DNA of 64,000 bases from Sphingobacterium phlebotomi (GCF_008180195.1 NZ_VTAV01000003.1:367827-431826), one strand, 5' to 3'; shown: positions 8,908-17,369, numbered from the stretch's first letter. The notes: generated by a model from the letters alone, not told the origin. A program made the numbers and translations.

Positions 8908-8971
8908 AGGGGGTCAAATCGTGCCAAAATTTTCTGTAAAAATCGAGAAAAGTGGCACGATATGACCCCCT
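8908..8971. repeat. Long inverted repeat with 19-bp arms
   Basis: The left arm (8908-8926, AGGGGGTCAAATCGTGCCA) and right arm (8953-8971, TGGCACGATATGACCCCCT) are reverse complements with one mismatch. The 26-nt spacer holds a further TTTTC/GAAAA pairing, so the whole element can fold into a long cruciform or hairpin. No T run follows, so it is not a standard terminator. It lies 74 nt before the Fn3-domain gene. Confidence 0.75.
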
Positions 8972-9044
8972 GTTTCGTGACCCTCCATGTTATGTTTGTA
9001 TCGTTGATCAACAAAAGCTTAATTTTTAACATTAAAAAAATATC

Positions 9045-9668
9045 ATGAGTAAAGTAACATTAAAAACTGGGGGAACCAGTAACGGAGAAGCACAGTTTGT
9101 TAGATTCGTTGAAAACATCATTGTTAAATTAACAGAAAACGCAGATTTGTTTACGGAGGCAGATCCAAGCATTGCCGATCTGGAACAGGCACTGGCTAAA
9201 GTCAAGCAGGCGCAGGCCGATGCGGCCTATCGGGACAAACGTTTTGTCGTGCTCAAAAACCAGGCTTTTGCGGCGTTGAAGACCGTGGTTTATCATCTGT
9301 CGCTCTACGTAGAGCGTCAGGCAAACGGCGATGCAGCGGTCATTTTGGCGGCAGGCTTTAACCCGTCAGCACGGGGCATCATTGGACCCAAACCGGCACC
9401 ACAGCCCAAATTCCTTTCGGTAGATGTCAATGCGCGTATATCGGGGGTAACCACGCTGAAGACGGCCTACTGGAAGGGTAATCTCGCCTATCAGTTTGAA
9501 TATCGGAAGAAAAACACCGACACCGACTGGACAAGGCTGACAAGCTCCAGATCCAAGGTGACCATCACCGGACTGGACCCGGTACAGGAATATGAGTTCC
9601 GTGTCGCTTACATCGGCAGAAATCCGCAGATGACCTATAGCGATGTCGTAAGTTCGTACGTGTTTTAA
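9045..9668 (+). CDS. Fibronectin type III domain-containing protein of unknown function
   Basis: A 207-residue protein without a signal peptide. Residues about 10-105 are predicted helical (for example IADLEQALAKVKQAQADAAYR and ALKTVVYHLSLYVERQ). Residues about 120-207 look like one Fn3 fold, including YQFEYRKKNTDTDWTRL and ITGLDPVQEYEFRVAYIG. The function is unknown. The gene is preceded by a repeat tract and a large inverted repeat and is followed by a structured intergenic RNA element and another orphan gene. Codon use is somewhat more GC-rich than the surrounding noncoding DNA. The Fn3 call is fairly good; any role is not known. Confidence 0.75.
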   Translation: MSKVTLKTGGTSNGEAQFVRFVENIIVKLTENADLFTEADPSIADLEQALAKVKQAQADAAYRDKRFVVLKNQAFAALKTVVYHLSLYVERQANGDAAVILAAGFNPSARGIIGPKPAPQPKFLSVDVNARISGVTTLKTAYWKGNLAYQFEYRKKNTDTDWTRLTSSRSKVTITGLDPVQEYEFRVAYIGRNPQMTYSDVVSSYVF

Positions 9669-9687
9669 ACGTTAACCGGGTAATTTT

Positions 9688-9744
9688 GGCTATCCCGGCA
9701 TCACGGAATATGATGCGCTCTTCAGCGTGGGATAGCCACTTTTT
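9688..9744 (+). terminator. Branched hairpin with T run after the Fn3 gene
   Basis: GGCTATCCC (9688-9696) pairs with GGGATAGCC (9729-9737) and a T run follows at 9740-9743. The closed region holds two inner hairpins, GCATCA/TGATGC (9698-9703 with 9711-9716) and CGCT/AGCG (9716-9719 with 9724-9727, sharing one base). The fold is therefore a three-way junction rather than a simple terminator loop. Termination of the Fn3 gene is the simplest reading. Confidence 0.6.
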
Positions 9745-9766
9745 AAAAAATAAATAGACAAAATAT

Positions 9767-10477
9767 ATGAAGACGATCGTTCGCCCACATCCGCTAAAAG
9801 ATATTATCCTGGAATTTGATGAATCCAAGGAGCAGCCAGACTACGAAAAAGAAGCTTTAGAACGTTACTACGAAGCACACAATGTCGTGTGGGATTTGAG
9901 ACAACGGCTGGAATATTTGGCTAAGGGACTGTTGGATATACAGGAACAAACGCGCGAAAGCGAGATGGAAGCCCTTCGTTTAAATCAAAGCCTGATGTTT
10001 GTGGAAGATAGCCTGGGGCTGTCTGATGGCAAGAACCTGCCTGAAATAGAGGATGAATTTTCCATTGATGTGACCGGTTTATTTCAGGATCTGGAAAAGC
10101 ACAATAGCGCAGTGCAGGATTTGTATGTGCTCGTGGACGATATAACCCAACGCTACAATAATGAAATAGACCTGATTGATCCGGCTGACGAATACCAGGA
10201 GCATTGGCCGGTGCATGGTCGGTATTTCGGTATATTCGATGAGGTGTATCCGCGCTATGAGGAACTCTCGGTCAATATTGTTTCCCTGGACGATGATGAA
10301 CAAACGTTTTTGGAGATTTACGGGGAGATGTTTGATGTGTACCGGGAGAACTTAGATTTTGCGGAGGAAGCATTTGAGGCTTATCGACGGCTGATCGAGC
10401 TCGTCGACCCGATGTATAAACGTGCGTCGATTGCGATGGCCGCCATGAAGCGGAAAATGGGAGACCTTCCTAATTAA
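9767..10477 (+). CDS. Hypothetical protein, acidic and helical
   Basis: A 236-residue protein that I do not recognise. It has no signal peptide, membrane segment, Cys pair or nucleotide-binding motif. It is strongly acidic and rich in predicted helices (YEKEALERYYEAHNVVWDL, NLDFAEEAFEAYRRLIELV), suggesting a helical bundle or coiled coil that may bind a partner. It follows the Fn3-domain gene after a 98-nt gap containing a branched hairpin. The two may form a unit but are not tightly coupled. Two tRNA genes begin about 90 nt downstream. Confidence 0.65.
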   Translation: MKTIVRPHPLKDIILEFDESKEQPDYEKEALERYYEAHNVVWDLRQRLEYLAKGLLDIQEQTRESEMEALRLNQSLMFVEDSLGLSDGKNLPEIEDEFSIDVTGLFQDLEKHNSAVQDLYVLVDDITQRYNNEIDLIDPADEYQEHWPVHGRYFGIFDEVYPRYEELSVNIVSLDDDEQTFLEIYGEMFDVYRENLDFAEEAFEAYRRLIELVDPMYKRASIAMAAMKRKMGDLPN

Positions 10478-10516
10478 GGGGTTGCTCTTTCGCGCTTAAA
10501 AAAATCAAAAAATAAT

Positions 10517-10546
10517 TTTGCAAATCAGATTTTACCCCTATATTTG
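10517..10546 (+). promoter_or_regulatory. Promoter of the tRNA-Val(TAC) pair
   Basis: TTTG (10517-10520), an 18-nt spacer and TATATTTG (10539-10546) match the Bacteroidota TTTG/TAnnTTTG promoter. The first tRNA starts 23 nt downstream. Confidence 0.8.
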
Positions 10547-10569
10547 CACACGCAATAAGCGAAAGGCTT

Positions 10570-10644
10570 GGAGAATTAGCTCAGCTGGTTCAGAGCACCT
10601 GCCTTACAAGCAGGGGGTCACTGGTTCGAACCCAGTATTCTCCA
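10570..10644 (+). tRNA. tRNA-Val (anticodon TAC), copy 1
   Basis: A full cloverleaf. The acceptor GGAGAAT pairs with ATTCTCC (10637-10643), with discriminator A at 10644. The anticodon stem is CCTGC/GCAGG and the loop CTTACAA, placing the anticodon TAC at 10605-10607. The T arm is ACTGG TTCGAAC CCAGT. CCA is not encoded. It is transcribed with a second tRNA-Val 16 nt downstream. Confidence 0.95.
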
Positions 10645-10660
10645 CATCATATAGAACCTC

Positions 10661-10735
10661 GGGAGATTAGCTCAGCTGGTTCAGAGCACCTGCCTTACAA
10701 GCAGGGGGTCACTGGTTCGAACCCAGTATCTCCCA
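10661..10735 (+). tRNA. tRNA-Val (anticodon TAC), copy 2
   Basis: The acceptor GGGAGAT pairs with ATCTCCC (10728-10734), with discriminator A at 10735. Everything between the acceptor strands is identical to copy 1, including anticodon TAC at 10696-10698. Only the acceptor stem differs, and it does so on both strands so that pairing is kept. A strong terminator follows. Confidence 0.95.
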
Positions 10736-10742
10736 CAACACG

Positions 10743-10778
10743 GAAAAGTCCTTTTTGATGAAAAAAAGGGCTTTTTTT
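10743..10778 (+). terminator. Intrinsic terminator after the tRNA-Val pair
   Basis: AAAAGTCCTTTTT pairs with AAAAAGGGCTTTT with one G-U pair and a small loop around GATG. A long T run ends at 10778. Confidence 0.85.
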
Positions 10779-10947
10779 ATGCAGTATCGCATAACCAAAG
10801 TCCATTCAATTTCCTGTTTGTGTTCTGGAATTCCGTTCCATTGTTCCGCAATTTCGTCAAAACAAGTTCGTCTGTTAAAACTATACTTAAGAAGAACGAT
10901 TGTAATCAATAAAATGCTGGGAAATAAAAAATGATACAAAAAGTGTT

Positions 10948-10977
10948 TTTGTCGTACGGAATATTTCCGTATATTTG
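10948..10977 (+). promoter_or_regulatory. Toxin-antitoxin promoter with an embedded palindromic operator
   Basis: TTTG (10948-10951), 18 nt and TATATTTG (10970-10977) form a consensus promoter. Within the spacer, TACGGAA (10955-10961), TAT and TTCCGTA (10965-10971) form a perfect 7+3+7 inverted repeat that runs into the -7 element. This is the expected place for an autorepressing ribbon-helix-helix antitoxin to bind. Confidence 0.8.
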
Positions 10978-10998
10978 CGTCAATAAATTTATTTTATT

Positions 10999-11295
10999 AT
11001 GGAGAAGCAATTGACATTATCAAAAAAAGCAAGATTTGATGCTAAGATCCCAAAGGTTCAGAAGGAGCTTTTTGAACATGCTGCCAGTTTGGGAGGGTTT
11101 CGTACCCTTACAGATTTTGTAATCAATGCTGTACAGGAGAAAGCGACTGCCATTATTCAAGAACATAATACCATTCTTGCATCTGAAAAAGACCGTGAAA
11201 TATTTTTTAACGCTTTAACCAACCCTGTAGGTCCAAACAAAAGATTGCAGGATGCAGCAGAGCAATATAAAAAATTCATACAAGAGAATAAATGA
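10999..11295 (+). CDS. DUF1778 family antitoxin (TacA-like)
   Basis: A 98-residue protein. The N-terminal ~50 residues (ARFDAKIPKVQKELFEHAAS, then LGGFRTLTDFVINAVQEKA) fit the ribbon-helix-helix DNA-binding fold of DUF1778 antitoxins. The C-terminal part (residues about 60-98, REIFFNALTNPVGPNKRLQD) is the flexible toxin-neutralising tail. Its stop overlaps the start of the toxin gene (ATGA at 11292-11295), which is classic translational coupling. The palindrome inside its promoter supports autoregulation by the complex. Confidence 0.9.
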   Translation: MEKQLTLSKKARFDAKIPKVQKELFEHAASLGGFRTLTDFVINAVQEKATAIIQEHNTILASEKDREIFFNALTNPVGPNKRLQDAAEQYKKFIQENK

Positions 11296-11789
11296 GCATC
11301 AGAATAGAGCCACTTAACCCCTCCTTAAACAAGAAGGTCTTTAATTGTGGTAAGGAAATGCTCGACAACTATTTTCATTTTCAGGCTAGCCAGGACGTCA
11401 AACGCAAATTATGCGTTGTGTTTGCCATGTTTGAAGATACGACTGTGAAAGGTTATTACACGCTTTCAAATGCGTCCATTCCGGCAGAGATGATGCCCGA
11501 ATCCATCAAAAAAAAGATGCCTAAATCCTATGAGGCACTTCCCGTAACCTTACTCGGCAGACTGGCCATTGATACAAAATTTAAAGGTCAAGGTTTGGGT
11601 AGCATTATATTAATTGATGCACTTAAGCGGAGTTATGATGCCAGCAAAAGTTTGGGATCAATAGGAGTCGTCGTTGACCCATTAGATAGCGACGCCGTTG
11701 CATTCTATAACAAATTTGGTTTTATTCTTTTGCCCGATAGTGGGAAGATGTTTTTGCCGATGGCAGATATCGCTCGGCTGGGATTTTAA
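11292..11789 (+). CDS. GNAT-family acetyltransferase toxin (TacT/AtaT-like)
   Basis: A 165-residue GNAT protein directly coupled to a DUF1778 antitoxin. The acetyl-CoA-binding loop is visible as KFKGQGLGS (residues 97-105), after LLGRLAID on beta-strand 4. The motif DSDAVAFYNKFGF carries Y139, the position of the catalytic Tyr in TacT-type toxins. These toxins acetylate the aminoacyl group of charged tRNAs and stop translation. Length and motif order look intact, so the module should be functional. It is notable that the module lies just downstream of two tRNA genes. The tRNA target cannot be read from sequence. Confidence 0.88.
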   Translation: MSIRIEPLNPSLNKKVFNCGKEMLDNYFHFQASQDVKRKLCVVFAMFEDTTVKGYYTLSNASIPAEMMPESIKKKMPKSYEALPVTLLGRLAIDTKFKGQGLGSIILIDALKRSYDASKSLGSIGVVVDPLDSDAVAFYNKFGFILLPDSGKMFLPMADIARLGF

Positions 11790-12108
11790 TTCTTTCCACC
11801 TTATCTTTTCAAATTTGTATATGGTAGGTGTTATTGATCATAACAAAGATGCAATACCACGGGCTTGTAATAGTAAGCAACAGATAGTCATACTAGCTAA
11901 GGAATAAATTATTATTCTATAATCTCTCCGTATTTATAAAAATAGACGGTCCGAAAACTATCTATATCTATTTCCCAAGGAAAAATATTCTCAAAAAGGA
12001 TATAAAAATATAAAGTCTATAAATATAGTAGATATTAATAATTTAAATTATATATTTGCTCACGAATTATTAAACATCAAATAATTTAATTATTGTAAAT
12101 AGTTAACT
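11790..12108. other. AT-rich intergenic region upstream of the TauE/SafE gene
   Basis: About 320 nt without a supportable gene. TATATTTG at 12051-12058 fits a -7 element, giving a leader of roughly 45 nt before the ATG at 12109. No clear -33 element or riboswitch fold was seen, and there is no strong terminator after the toxin gene. Confidence 0.5.
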
Positions 12109-13011
12109 ATGAGTGGTAGAGTAGAAAATATTGATATTGCAATTCCGAATAAAAAAAATGTTTTCCCGTACATCGCGTGGATTATTATAGGCCTGAAATT
12201 GATTATTGTATGGTATCTCGGTTATTTCTTGATAACGGGATATCAAAATAGTGAGTTACATTTTGGAACCACTTTTTTCTTTTTCATATTGGCAGGTTTC
12301 GTCGCTCAGATGGTGGATGGCGCTTTAGGAATGGCATATGGTGTTAGCTGTACTAGTCTGTTGTTGTTTTTAGGCGTGCCCCCAAAGTTGGCATCTGCAA
12401 GTGTTCATACGTCAGAAATCTTCACGACCGGCGTCTCCGGCCTTTCCCATATTCGCTTTAAGAATATTGATAAATCGTTGTTTTTTAAGATTGTTATCAC
12501 CGGTGTCATTGGAGCATCTTTAGGTGCATATCTGTTGTCAGGTGTATTTGATGGCGATGTTATCAAACCCTATATTTCCATTTATTTGTTGGGTCTGGGT
12601 ATTTATATATTCACTAAAGCGTTTAAAAAACGCGAAGAAAGTCGTCCTAAAACCAAGTATGCCTCTTTTTTAGCTTTTTTCGGTGGATTGTTGGATGCCA
12701 TTGGAGGAGGGGGATGGGGGCCTATCGTCACCTCTAATTTATTAAGTCAAGGTCATAGTCCGCGACATACGATAGGCACGGTGAATACCGCGGAGTTTTT
12801 TGTTACCTATTTTGCTACCGCAGTCTTTGTTTTCGTACTCGGTGTGCAGCACTTGGATATTGTATTAGGTCTGGTTATAGGGGGCGTTATAGCGGCGCCA
12901 TTAGGGGCTTATTTGGCTTCTAAAATCAAGCCAAAATTGCTACTGATCTTAGTCAGTGTCTTGATTGTTGCGACCTCTACATGGGGAATCGTACAGGCAT
13001 TCCTGCTATAA
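12109..13011 (+). CDS. TauE/SafE family sulfite or sulfonate exporter-like membrane protein
   Basis: A 300-residue protein with about 8 hydrophobic segments. The family hallmark is the duplicated glycine-rich core. The first copy contains AQMVDGALGMAYGVSCTSLL and PKLASASVHTSEIF. The second contains GGLLDAIGGGGWGPIVTSNL and HTIGTVNTAEFF. Members move small organic or inorganic anions such as sulfite, sulfoacetate or taurine-derived compounds. The exact substrate is not determinable here because no sulfur-metabolism gene is adjacent. It is monocistronic and convergent with the TPR gene. Confidence 0.88.
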   Translation: MSGRVENIDIAIPNKKNVFPYIAWIIIGLKLIIVWYLGYFLITGYQNSELHFGTTFFFFILAGFVAQMVDGALGMAYGVSCTSLLLFLGVPPKLASASVHTSEIFTTGVSGLSHIRFKNIDKSLFFKIVITGVIGASLGAYLLSGVFDGDVIKPYISIYLLGLGIYIFTKAFKKREESRPKTKYASFLAFFGGLLDAIGGGGWGPIVTSNLLSQGHSPRHTIGTVNTAEFFVTYFATAVFVFVLGVQHLDIVLGLVIGGVIAAPLGAYLASKIKPKLLLILVSVLIVATSTWGIVQAFLL

Positions 13012-13063
13012 AATATTATTAAAATTACACAGGTATTCAATTGGCGTTGGTACGTGTATTTAT

Positions 13064-14173
13064 TTACCGAAAAAGCTCTTCCCGCAAATCATGGTAGTTA
13101 TGGAGCGCGGTTTCTGCATTATTGAAGTCGCTCTGTGTCATGTATATCTGACCCAATTTATCTACAATAGCGAGTTGAAGCAGTTTGTTATCTTCCGATT
13201 TAGCGAGCTCGCCTGCTTGGAGAAACTCCTTTTTCGCCACATTGTAATTCTGCTGAACAAACTTCGAAGACGCAAGCATATATTCAATTTCGGCAAGCTC
13301 TCCACTGAAGTTTTTACTATTTGCCAGATCACGGGCTTGAATCAGAAACCACTGCGCTTCCGTATGTTTATTTTGTAATTGATAAATCCGGGCCAAGGTC
13401 TGCCATGCAACAATTTTCTGTTCGTAAGCTTTTGCTCGGTTTAGCAGTGGAATAGCTTTACGAATGATGTTGTTCTCGGCAGAACGGTAGTCTTTGTCAT
13501 GTGCTTGGATAAGGGCTATTTTCAGAAGTGAATTAGCTTGCTCAATAATACTCTTCTGTTGAACTGCCGTGTTATAATAAGCTTCTTGAAAGTAACCCGC
13601 CTGTTGAATGTTCTTATCGTATAAATAAATGTTGGCTAGATTATACTGAATAACGGCGACATCTGATGCGTTTGGTGTTTTCTGCGCGTGCTGAAGAGCA
13701 CTTTGCAATAAACCTAACGTTTGGGTGATCGTTCCTTCTTTTAAGGATAATGATGCATAAGTATGCAACAAGCCATAAGCTGTGTTGTAATTACCGCGCT
13801 CGACTTCTCGCTCCACGAGTTCATTCCATGCCAAAGCCGTACTAGGCATAGGCGACAACAGGTATTGCACATTCATTTCAGCACGCGTGGTTTTAAATTC
13901 CGCGATCAACTGCTGAAAATCAAGGGCCTTGTCGATGCTGTCCTGGAAAGATATTTTCTCTTTATAAGAATCTGTCAACAACTCCTCACGGGTCCGAGGA
14001 GCAGGAAGTACATATACCCGGGGGCCTACACCATCAAAATCTGTGTCATACTTATTAATGTAACCCGCTGGATCCAACGCGCTGTCGGCTTGTTGCGCTT
14101 GGGCATAAGTGCTGCTAAGTCCCAGAGCGAACACACCTAATATATAAAAATGACTCTTTTTATCGAGTTTCAT
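13064..14173 (-). CDS. Exported tetratricopeptide repeat protein
   Basis: A 369-residue protein with a signal peptide (SHFYILGVFALGLSSTYAQA, cleavage near residue 26). The rest is helical repeats of TPR type, with recognisable units such as AVIQYNLANIYLYDKNIQQA, AWQTLARIYQLQNKHTEAQW and LAIVDKLGQIYMTQSDFNNA. Repeated use of Ala/Gly/Tyr at TPR positions supports the call. It is probably a periplasmic scaffold; no partner is evident. It is divergent from the protease gene, with a 256-nt gap. Confidence 0.8.
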   Translation of the reverse strand: MKLDKKSHFYILGVFALGLSSTYAQAQQADSALDPAGYINKYDTDFDGVGPRVYVLPAPRTREELLTDSYKEKISFQDSIDKALDFQQLIAEFKTTRAEMNVQYLLSPMPSTALAWNELVEREVERGNYNTAYGLLHTYASLSLKEGTITQTLGLLQSALQHAQKTPNASDVAVIQYNLANIYLYDKNIQQAGYFQEAYYNTAVQQKSIIEQANSLLKIALIQAHDKDYRSAENNIIRKAIPLLNRAKAYEQKIVAWQTLARIYQLQNKHTEAQWFLIQARDLANSKNFSGELAEIEYMLASSKFVQQNYNVAKKEFLQAGELAKSEDNKLLQLAIVDKLGQIYMTQSDFNNAETALHNYHDLREELFR

Positions 14174-14429
14174 ACGCGTTCCTTTCCTATTTTACAAAAA
14201 TAGCGTCTAATTAGGAGAATCACAAATGCGTATCTTTTCTCGCCCGTCATAGAATCTTTACACAATAATCTCCCCCTTTATTAAGTTATTTAAAAGTAAA
14301 TTAATGTTTAACTTAGTAACTTCTTGTTGTTAATTTTGGAGGCACTATTATTTTATGCATTGTTTTCAGTATTTTTATGGCAATCAAAATTTTGTTGTAA
14401 GTTTTGCGTACTGAAAAGGATTATTGCAA

Positions 14430-16589
14430 ATGTATTTAAAAAAAATATCTTATATGTTTAAGAATATCGTATTTGGTCTGGCTTTAATTTCGTTTATTGC
14501 TTGTGGATCAAAACCCCGTGTGAGTTTGGATGAAGAGGCGTTACAATTAAAACCGTCGGCACAGCATGAAGTTATTGCAGCCGAGGTAGCCAATCTATTA
14601 GAAAATTATAGTTATAAAAAAGTTCCGATGACGGATTCGTTATCGCGGATTGTTTTTACAAACCTGTTGAAATCGATGGATCAAGGACGCAATTACTTAT
14701 TACAGTCTGATATTGATGATTTCAAACAATTTGAGAATACGGTTAGTCAAGATTTTAGAAAAGGCGATTTATCGGCGCCGTTTTATCTTTTCAATGTATA
14801 TTCTCAGCGCTATTTGGAAGCAATGGAATATGCATTGACGCAAGTAGACGTTCCTCATGATTTTGATATCGATGAAAAATACGTGGCTTATAGGGAAAAA
14901 CTTCCTTATTTCAAGGATGAGAGCGAACTAAAAGATCAATGGCGTAAGCGTGTAAAATATGACTTGTTGAATTTACGATTGACCAGTACAGATAAAGATT
15001 CCGTTGACGTAGAAAAACATAAGGAGACATTGCGCAAACGTTACAAGAATCTTGTTAGCCAAGCGAAGCAGACCAATTCAAATGACGCATTTCAGCTTAT
15101 CATGACGGCGCTGACAGATGCCGTTGATCCGCATACCACCTACTATAACCCTTCATTCGCACAAGCATTTAACGAAAGTATGTCCAATACATTTGAAGGT
15201 ATTGGCGCACGCTTGATGATGGAAAATGAAATGGTCACGATTAAAGAGGTCATCGCGGGAGGTCCTGCGTTTAAAGATAAAAGTTTAAATGTAGACGATA
15301 GAATTATTGGGGTAGCACAGGGAGAGGGAGAATTTGAGGATATCATTGGGTGGCGTCTGGATGCAGCGGTAGCCAAGATTAAAGGGCCAAAGAACACTGT
15401 TGTAAAGTTGAAGGTGATTCCGGCAGGTCAAGAGCTTACCGCGCAGCCGAAGATTGTGGCGCTGAAAAGAGATAAAATTGTTATCGAGGAGGAATCTGCT
15501 CAGAAAGAAATAAAGCAGATTAAAGGTGAGGACGGGAAGACATATAAATTAGGGCTTATCAAATTGCCAAAATTCTATATTGATTTTGAGGCATACCGCC
15601 GTCGTGATCCAAATTACAAGAGTACAACAAGAGATGTCCGTCTGATTTTGGATAGCCTCCGCCAGGAAAATGTAGATGCTGTGGTGCTAGATTTGAGAAA
15701 CAACGGTGGCGGTTCATTGCAGGAAGCTATTGAATTGACAGGATTGTTTATTGATAAAGGTCCGGTTGTTCAGGTACGTGATGTGCGCGACCGGGTAGAA
15801 GTAGATAGTGACAACGATTCTGGTGTTGCTTGGGATGGGCCGTTTGGTGTGCTGATCAACCGTTTTTCAGCGTCGGCGTCAGAGATTTTTGCAGGTGCAA
15901 TTCAAGACTACGGTAGAGGTATTGTATTGGGAACGCAATCTTATGGAAAGGGAACAGTACAATCCGCTATTGAGATGTCACGCTTTATCAGCGCAACTAA
16001 TAAGTTATTGTTAAAAGCTAAAGGATTGGACAAAGATCCGGAGACACCTAACGGTGCACCAGAGTTCGGTCAGATTAATATTACGATGGGTAAATTTTAC
16101 CGTGTAACGGGAAGCAGCACACAACATAAAGGGGTAATACCCGATATTGTTTTCCCGACACAATATACGGCGGAGAAATTCGGAGAAAGCTCGGAGCCAT
16201 CGGCGTTGCCATGGGATCAGATCAAGCCGTCTAGCTTTACAACTGTCGCGGATTTGACGAATTTAAAAGACCAGTTGAAAGCGGTTCATGAATCCCGTAT
16301 GGGGCAATCCCCGGAGTATGCTTATCTTTTAGAAGATATCGAGGAGTTCCAAAAATTGGACTCTATTCAAGAAATTAGCTTGAACCAAGACAAGCTAAAG
16401 CAGGAGCGGGAGAAGACCAGAGCTAAAAATAGAGCGCGCATCAACAAGGGCTTAGAATTGCGTGGACTTCCGTTATGGAAAGAAGGAGATCCACAACCTA
16501 AAACGGATTTCGATTTTATTTTAGACGAGAGTCTGAATGTGATAGCGGATTATATACGACTTGGGCAAACCAAGTTGGCAAAGAAATAA
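14430..16589 (+). CDS. prc: Carboxy-terminal (tail-specific) protease, S41 family lipoprotein
   Basis: A 719-residue protein. ATG at 14430 was chosen over an in-frame TTG 6 nt upstream. The N-terminus is hydrophobic and ends FIACGSK, a plausible lipoprotein site. A PDZ domain is visible around residues 250-320 (FEGIGARLMMENEMVTIKEV). The S41 catalytic domain carries NRFSASASEIFAGAIQDYGR and LGTQSYGKGTVQS. By alignment with E. coli Tsp the Ser/Lys dyad is about S482 and K507. It would degrade proteins marked at the C-terminus in the periplasm. A bidirectional terminator separates it from rnhB. Confidence 0.92.
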   Translation: MYLKKISYMFKNIVFGLALISFIACGSKPRVSLDEEALQLKPSAQHEVIAAEVANLLENYSYKKVPMTDSLSRIVFTNLLKSMDQGRNYLLQSDIDDFKQFENTVSQDFRKGDLSAPFYLFNVYSQRYLEAMEYALTQVDVPHDFDIDEKYVAYREKLPYFKDESELKDQWRKRVKYDLLNLRLTSTDKDSVDVEKHKETLRKRYKNLVSQAKQTNSNDAFQLIMTALTDAVDPHTTYYNPSFAQAFNESMSNTFEGIGARLMMENEMVTIKEVIAGGPAFKDKSLNVDDRIIGVAQGEGEFEDIIGWRLDAAVAKIKGPKNTVVKLKVIPAGQELTAQPKIVALKRDKIVIEEESAQKEIKQIKGEDGKTYKLGLIKLPKFYIDFEAYRRRDPNYKSTTRDVRLILDSLRQENVDAVVLDLRNNGGGSLQEAIELTGLFIDKGPVVQVRDVRDRVEVDSDNDSGVAWDGPFGVLINRFSASASEIFAGAIQDYGRGIVLGTQSYGKGTVQSAIEMSRFISATNKLLLKAKGLDKDPETPNGAPEFGQINITMGKFYRVTGSSTQHKGVIPDIVFPTQYTAEKFGESSEPSALPWDQIKPSSFTTVADLTNLKDQLKAVHESRMGQSPEYAYLLEDIEEFQKLDSIQEISLNQDKLKQEREKTRAKNRARINKGLELRGLPLWKEGDPQPKTDFDFILDESLNVIADYIRLGQTKLAKK

Positions 16590-16596
16590 AATTTAA

Positions 16597-16626
16597 TAGA
16601 GACGCTAAACGGCGTCTCTACTTGTT
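16597..16626. terminator. Bidirectional terminator between prc and rnhB
   Basis: TAGAGACGC (16597-16605) pairs perfectly with GCGTCTCTA (16612-16620), with loop TAAACG. T-rich stretches lie on both sides (CTTGTTTT on + and TTAAATTTTATTT on -), which suits the convergent arrangement. Confidence 0.8.
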
Positions 16627-16634
16627 TTATGTAA

Positions 16635-17231
16635 TCAAAATAACTTCAACTGGGGATCTGTAACCCGAAACGATTTTCTATGATGTGGACTAATGCCATG
16701 TTGTAAGATCGCACTACGGTGCTTGATGGTGGGGTATCCTTTGTTAGACAACCAATCGTAGTATGGAAATTCGTTTGCAAGATTGTGCATGTATTCGTCC
16801 CGATAGGTCTTCGCTAAAATAGACGCAGCGGCAATAGATAGGTATTTTCCATCACCTTTTACGATACATTGATGGGGTATATCTTGATACGCCTTGAATC
16901 TGTTGCCGTCTACGATGATATAGGCTGCTTTTGTTTTGAGTTGATCTAGTGCGCGGTGCATGGCCAAATAGGATGCATTTAAAATATTAATATGATCAAT
17001 TTCTTCTGCCGAGACACTGGCCACGGCAAAATCCAAAGCCTCTTCTTCAATCACGGGGCGTAAAGCCATTCTTTTCTTTTCCGTAAGTTGCTTAGAGTCG
17101 TTGAGCAATGCATTGCAATAATCTGGTGGAAAGATAACGGCAGCGGCGAATACCGGCCCTGCTAAGCATCCTCTTCCAGCTTCGTCACAACCCGCTTCCA
17201 TTACATCCCGTTGAAAAGTTGATAATAACAT
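16635..17231 (-). CDS. rnhB: Ribonuclease HII
   Basis: A 198-residue protein. The ATG at 17231 is preferred over upstream in-frame starts because it gives [21 protein letters not shown], the usual compact N-terminus. The active-site motifs are in order: D16-E17 in [31 protein letters not shown] and the basic [20 protein letters not shown] block. It removes ribonucleotides from DNA-RNA hybrids. It is convergent with prc and divergent from the gene at 17370. Confidence 0.93.
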   Translation of the reverse strand: MLLSTFQRDVMEAGCDEAGRGCLAGPVFAAAVIFPPDYCNALLNDSKQLTEKKRMALRPVIEEEALDFAVASVSAEEIDHINILNASYLAMHRALDQLKTKAAYIIVDGNRFKAYQDIPHQCIVKGDGKYLSIAAASILAKTYRDEYMHNLANEFPYYDWLSNKGYPTIKHRSAILQHGISPHHRKSFRVTDPQLKLF

Positions 17232-17369
17232 CCTGCTAAAATACGAAAAGTGCCGGACTGTATGTAACATGTGTGTGATATTCAATAAAAAAGCGTTTCT
17301 TCTTTTTTACTTTGCCATGATAGAGGAGTCTATAAGTAAAGCATTAATAAAACGAAGTAATAACTAACG

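Noticed and set aside
8655..8909. 84-residue plus-strand reading frame with FVGEEGR-type repeats
   Set aside because: Same repeat tract; both strands are open, which is expected from a 21-nt period without stops, and no conserved N-terminus is visible.
10709..10939. 76-residue minus-strand frame with RRTCFDEIAEQWNGIPEH
   Set aside because: It runs into the tRNA and its terminator, and the protein-like part is too short to support a remnant.
9045..11789. Integrated element using tRNA-Val as attachment site
   Set aside because: No integrase and no duplicated tRNA 3' end were found; the second tRNA is a full gene.
11698..11907. 69-residue plus-strand frame after the toxin gene
   Set aside because: Mostly overlaps the toxin in another frame; the tail has no recognisable features.
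11790..12108. Riboswitch before the TauE/SafE gene
   Set aside because: No conserved aptamer core or switching hairpins were found; only AT-rich sequence and a -7 element.
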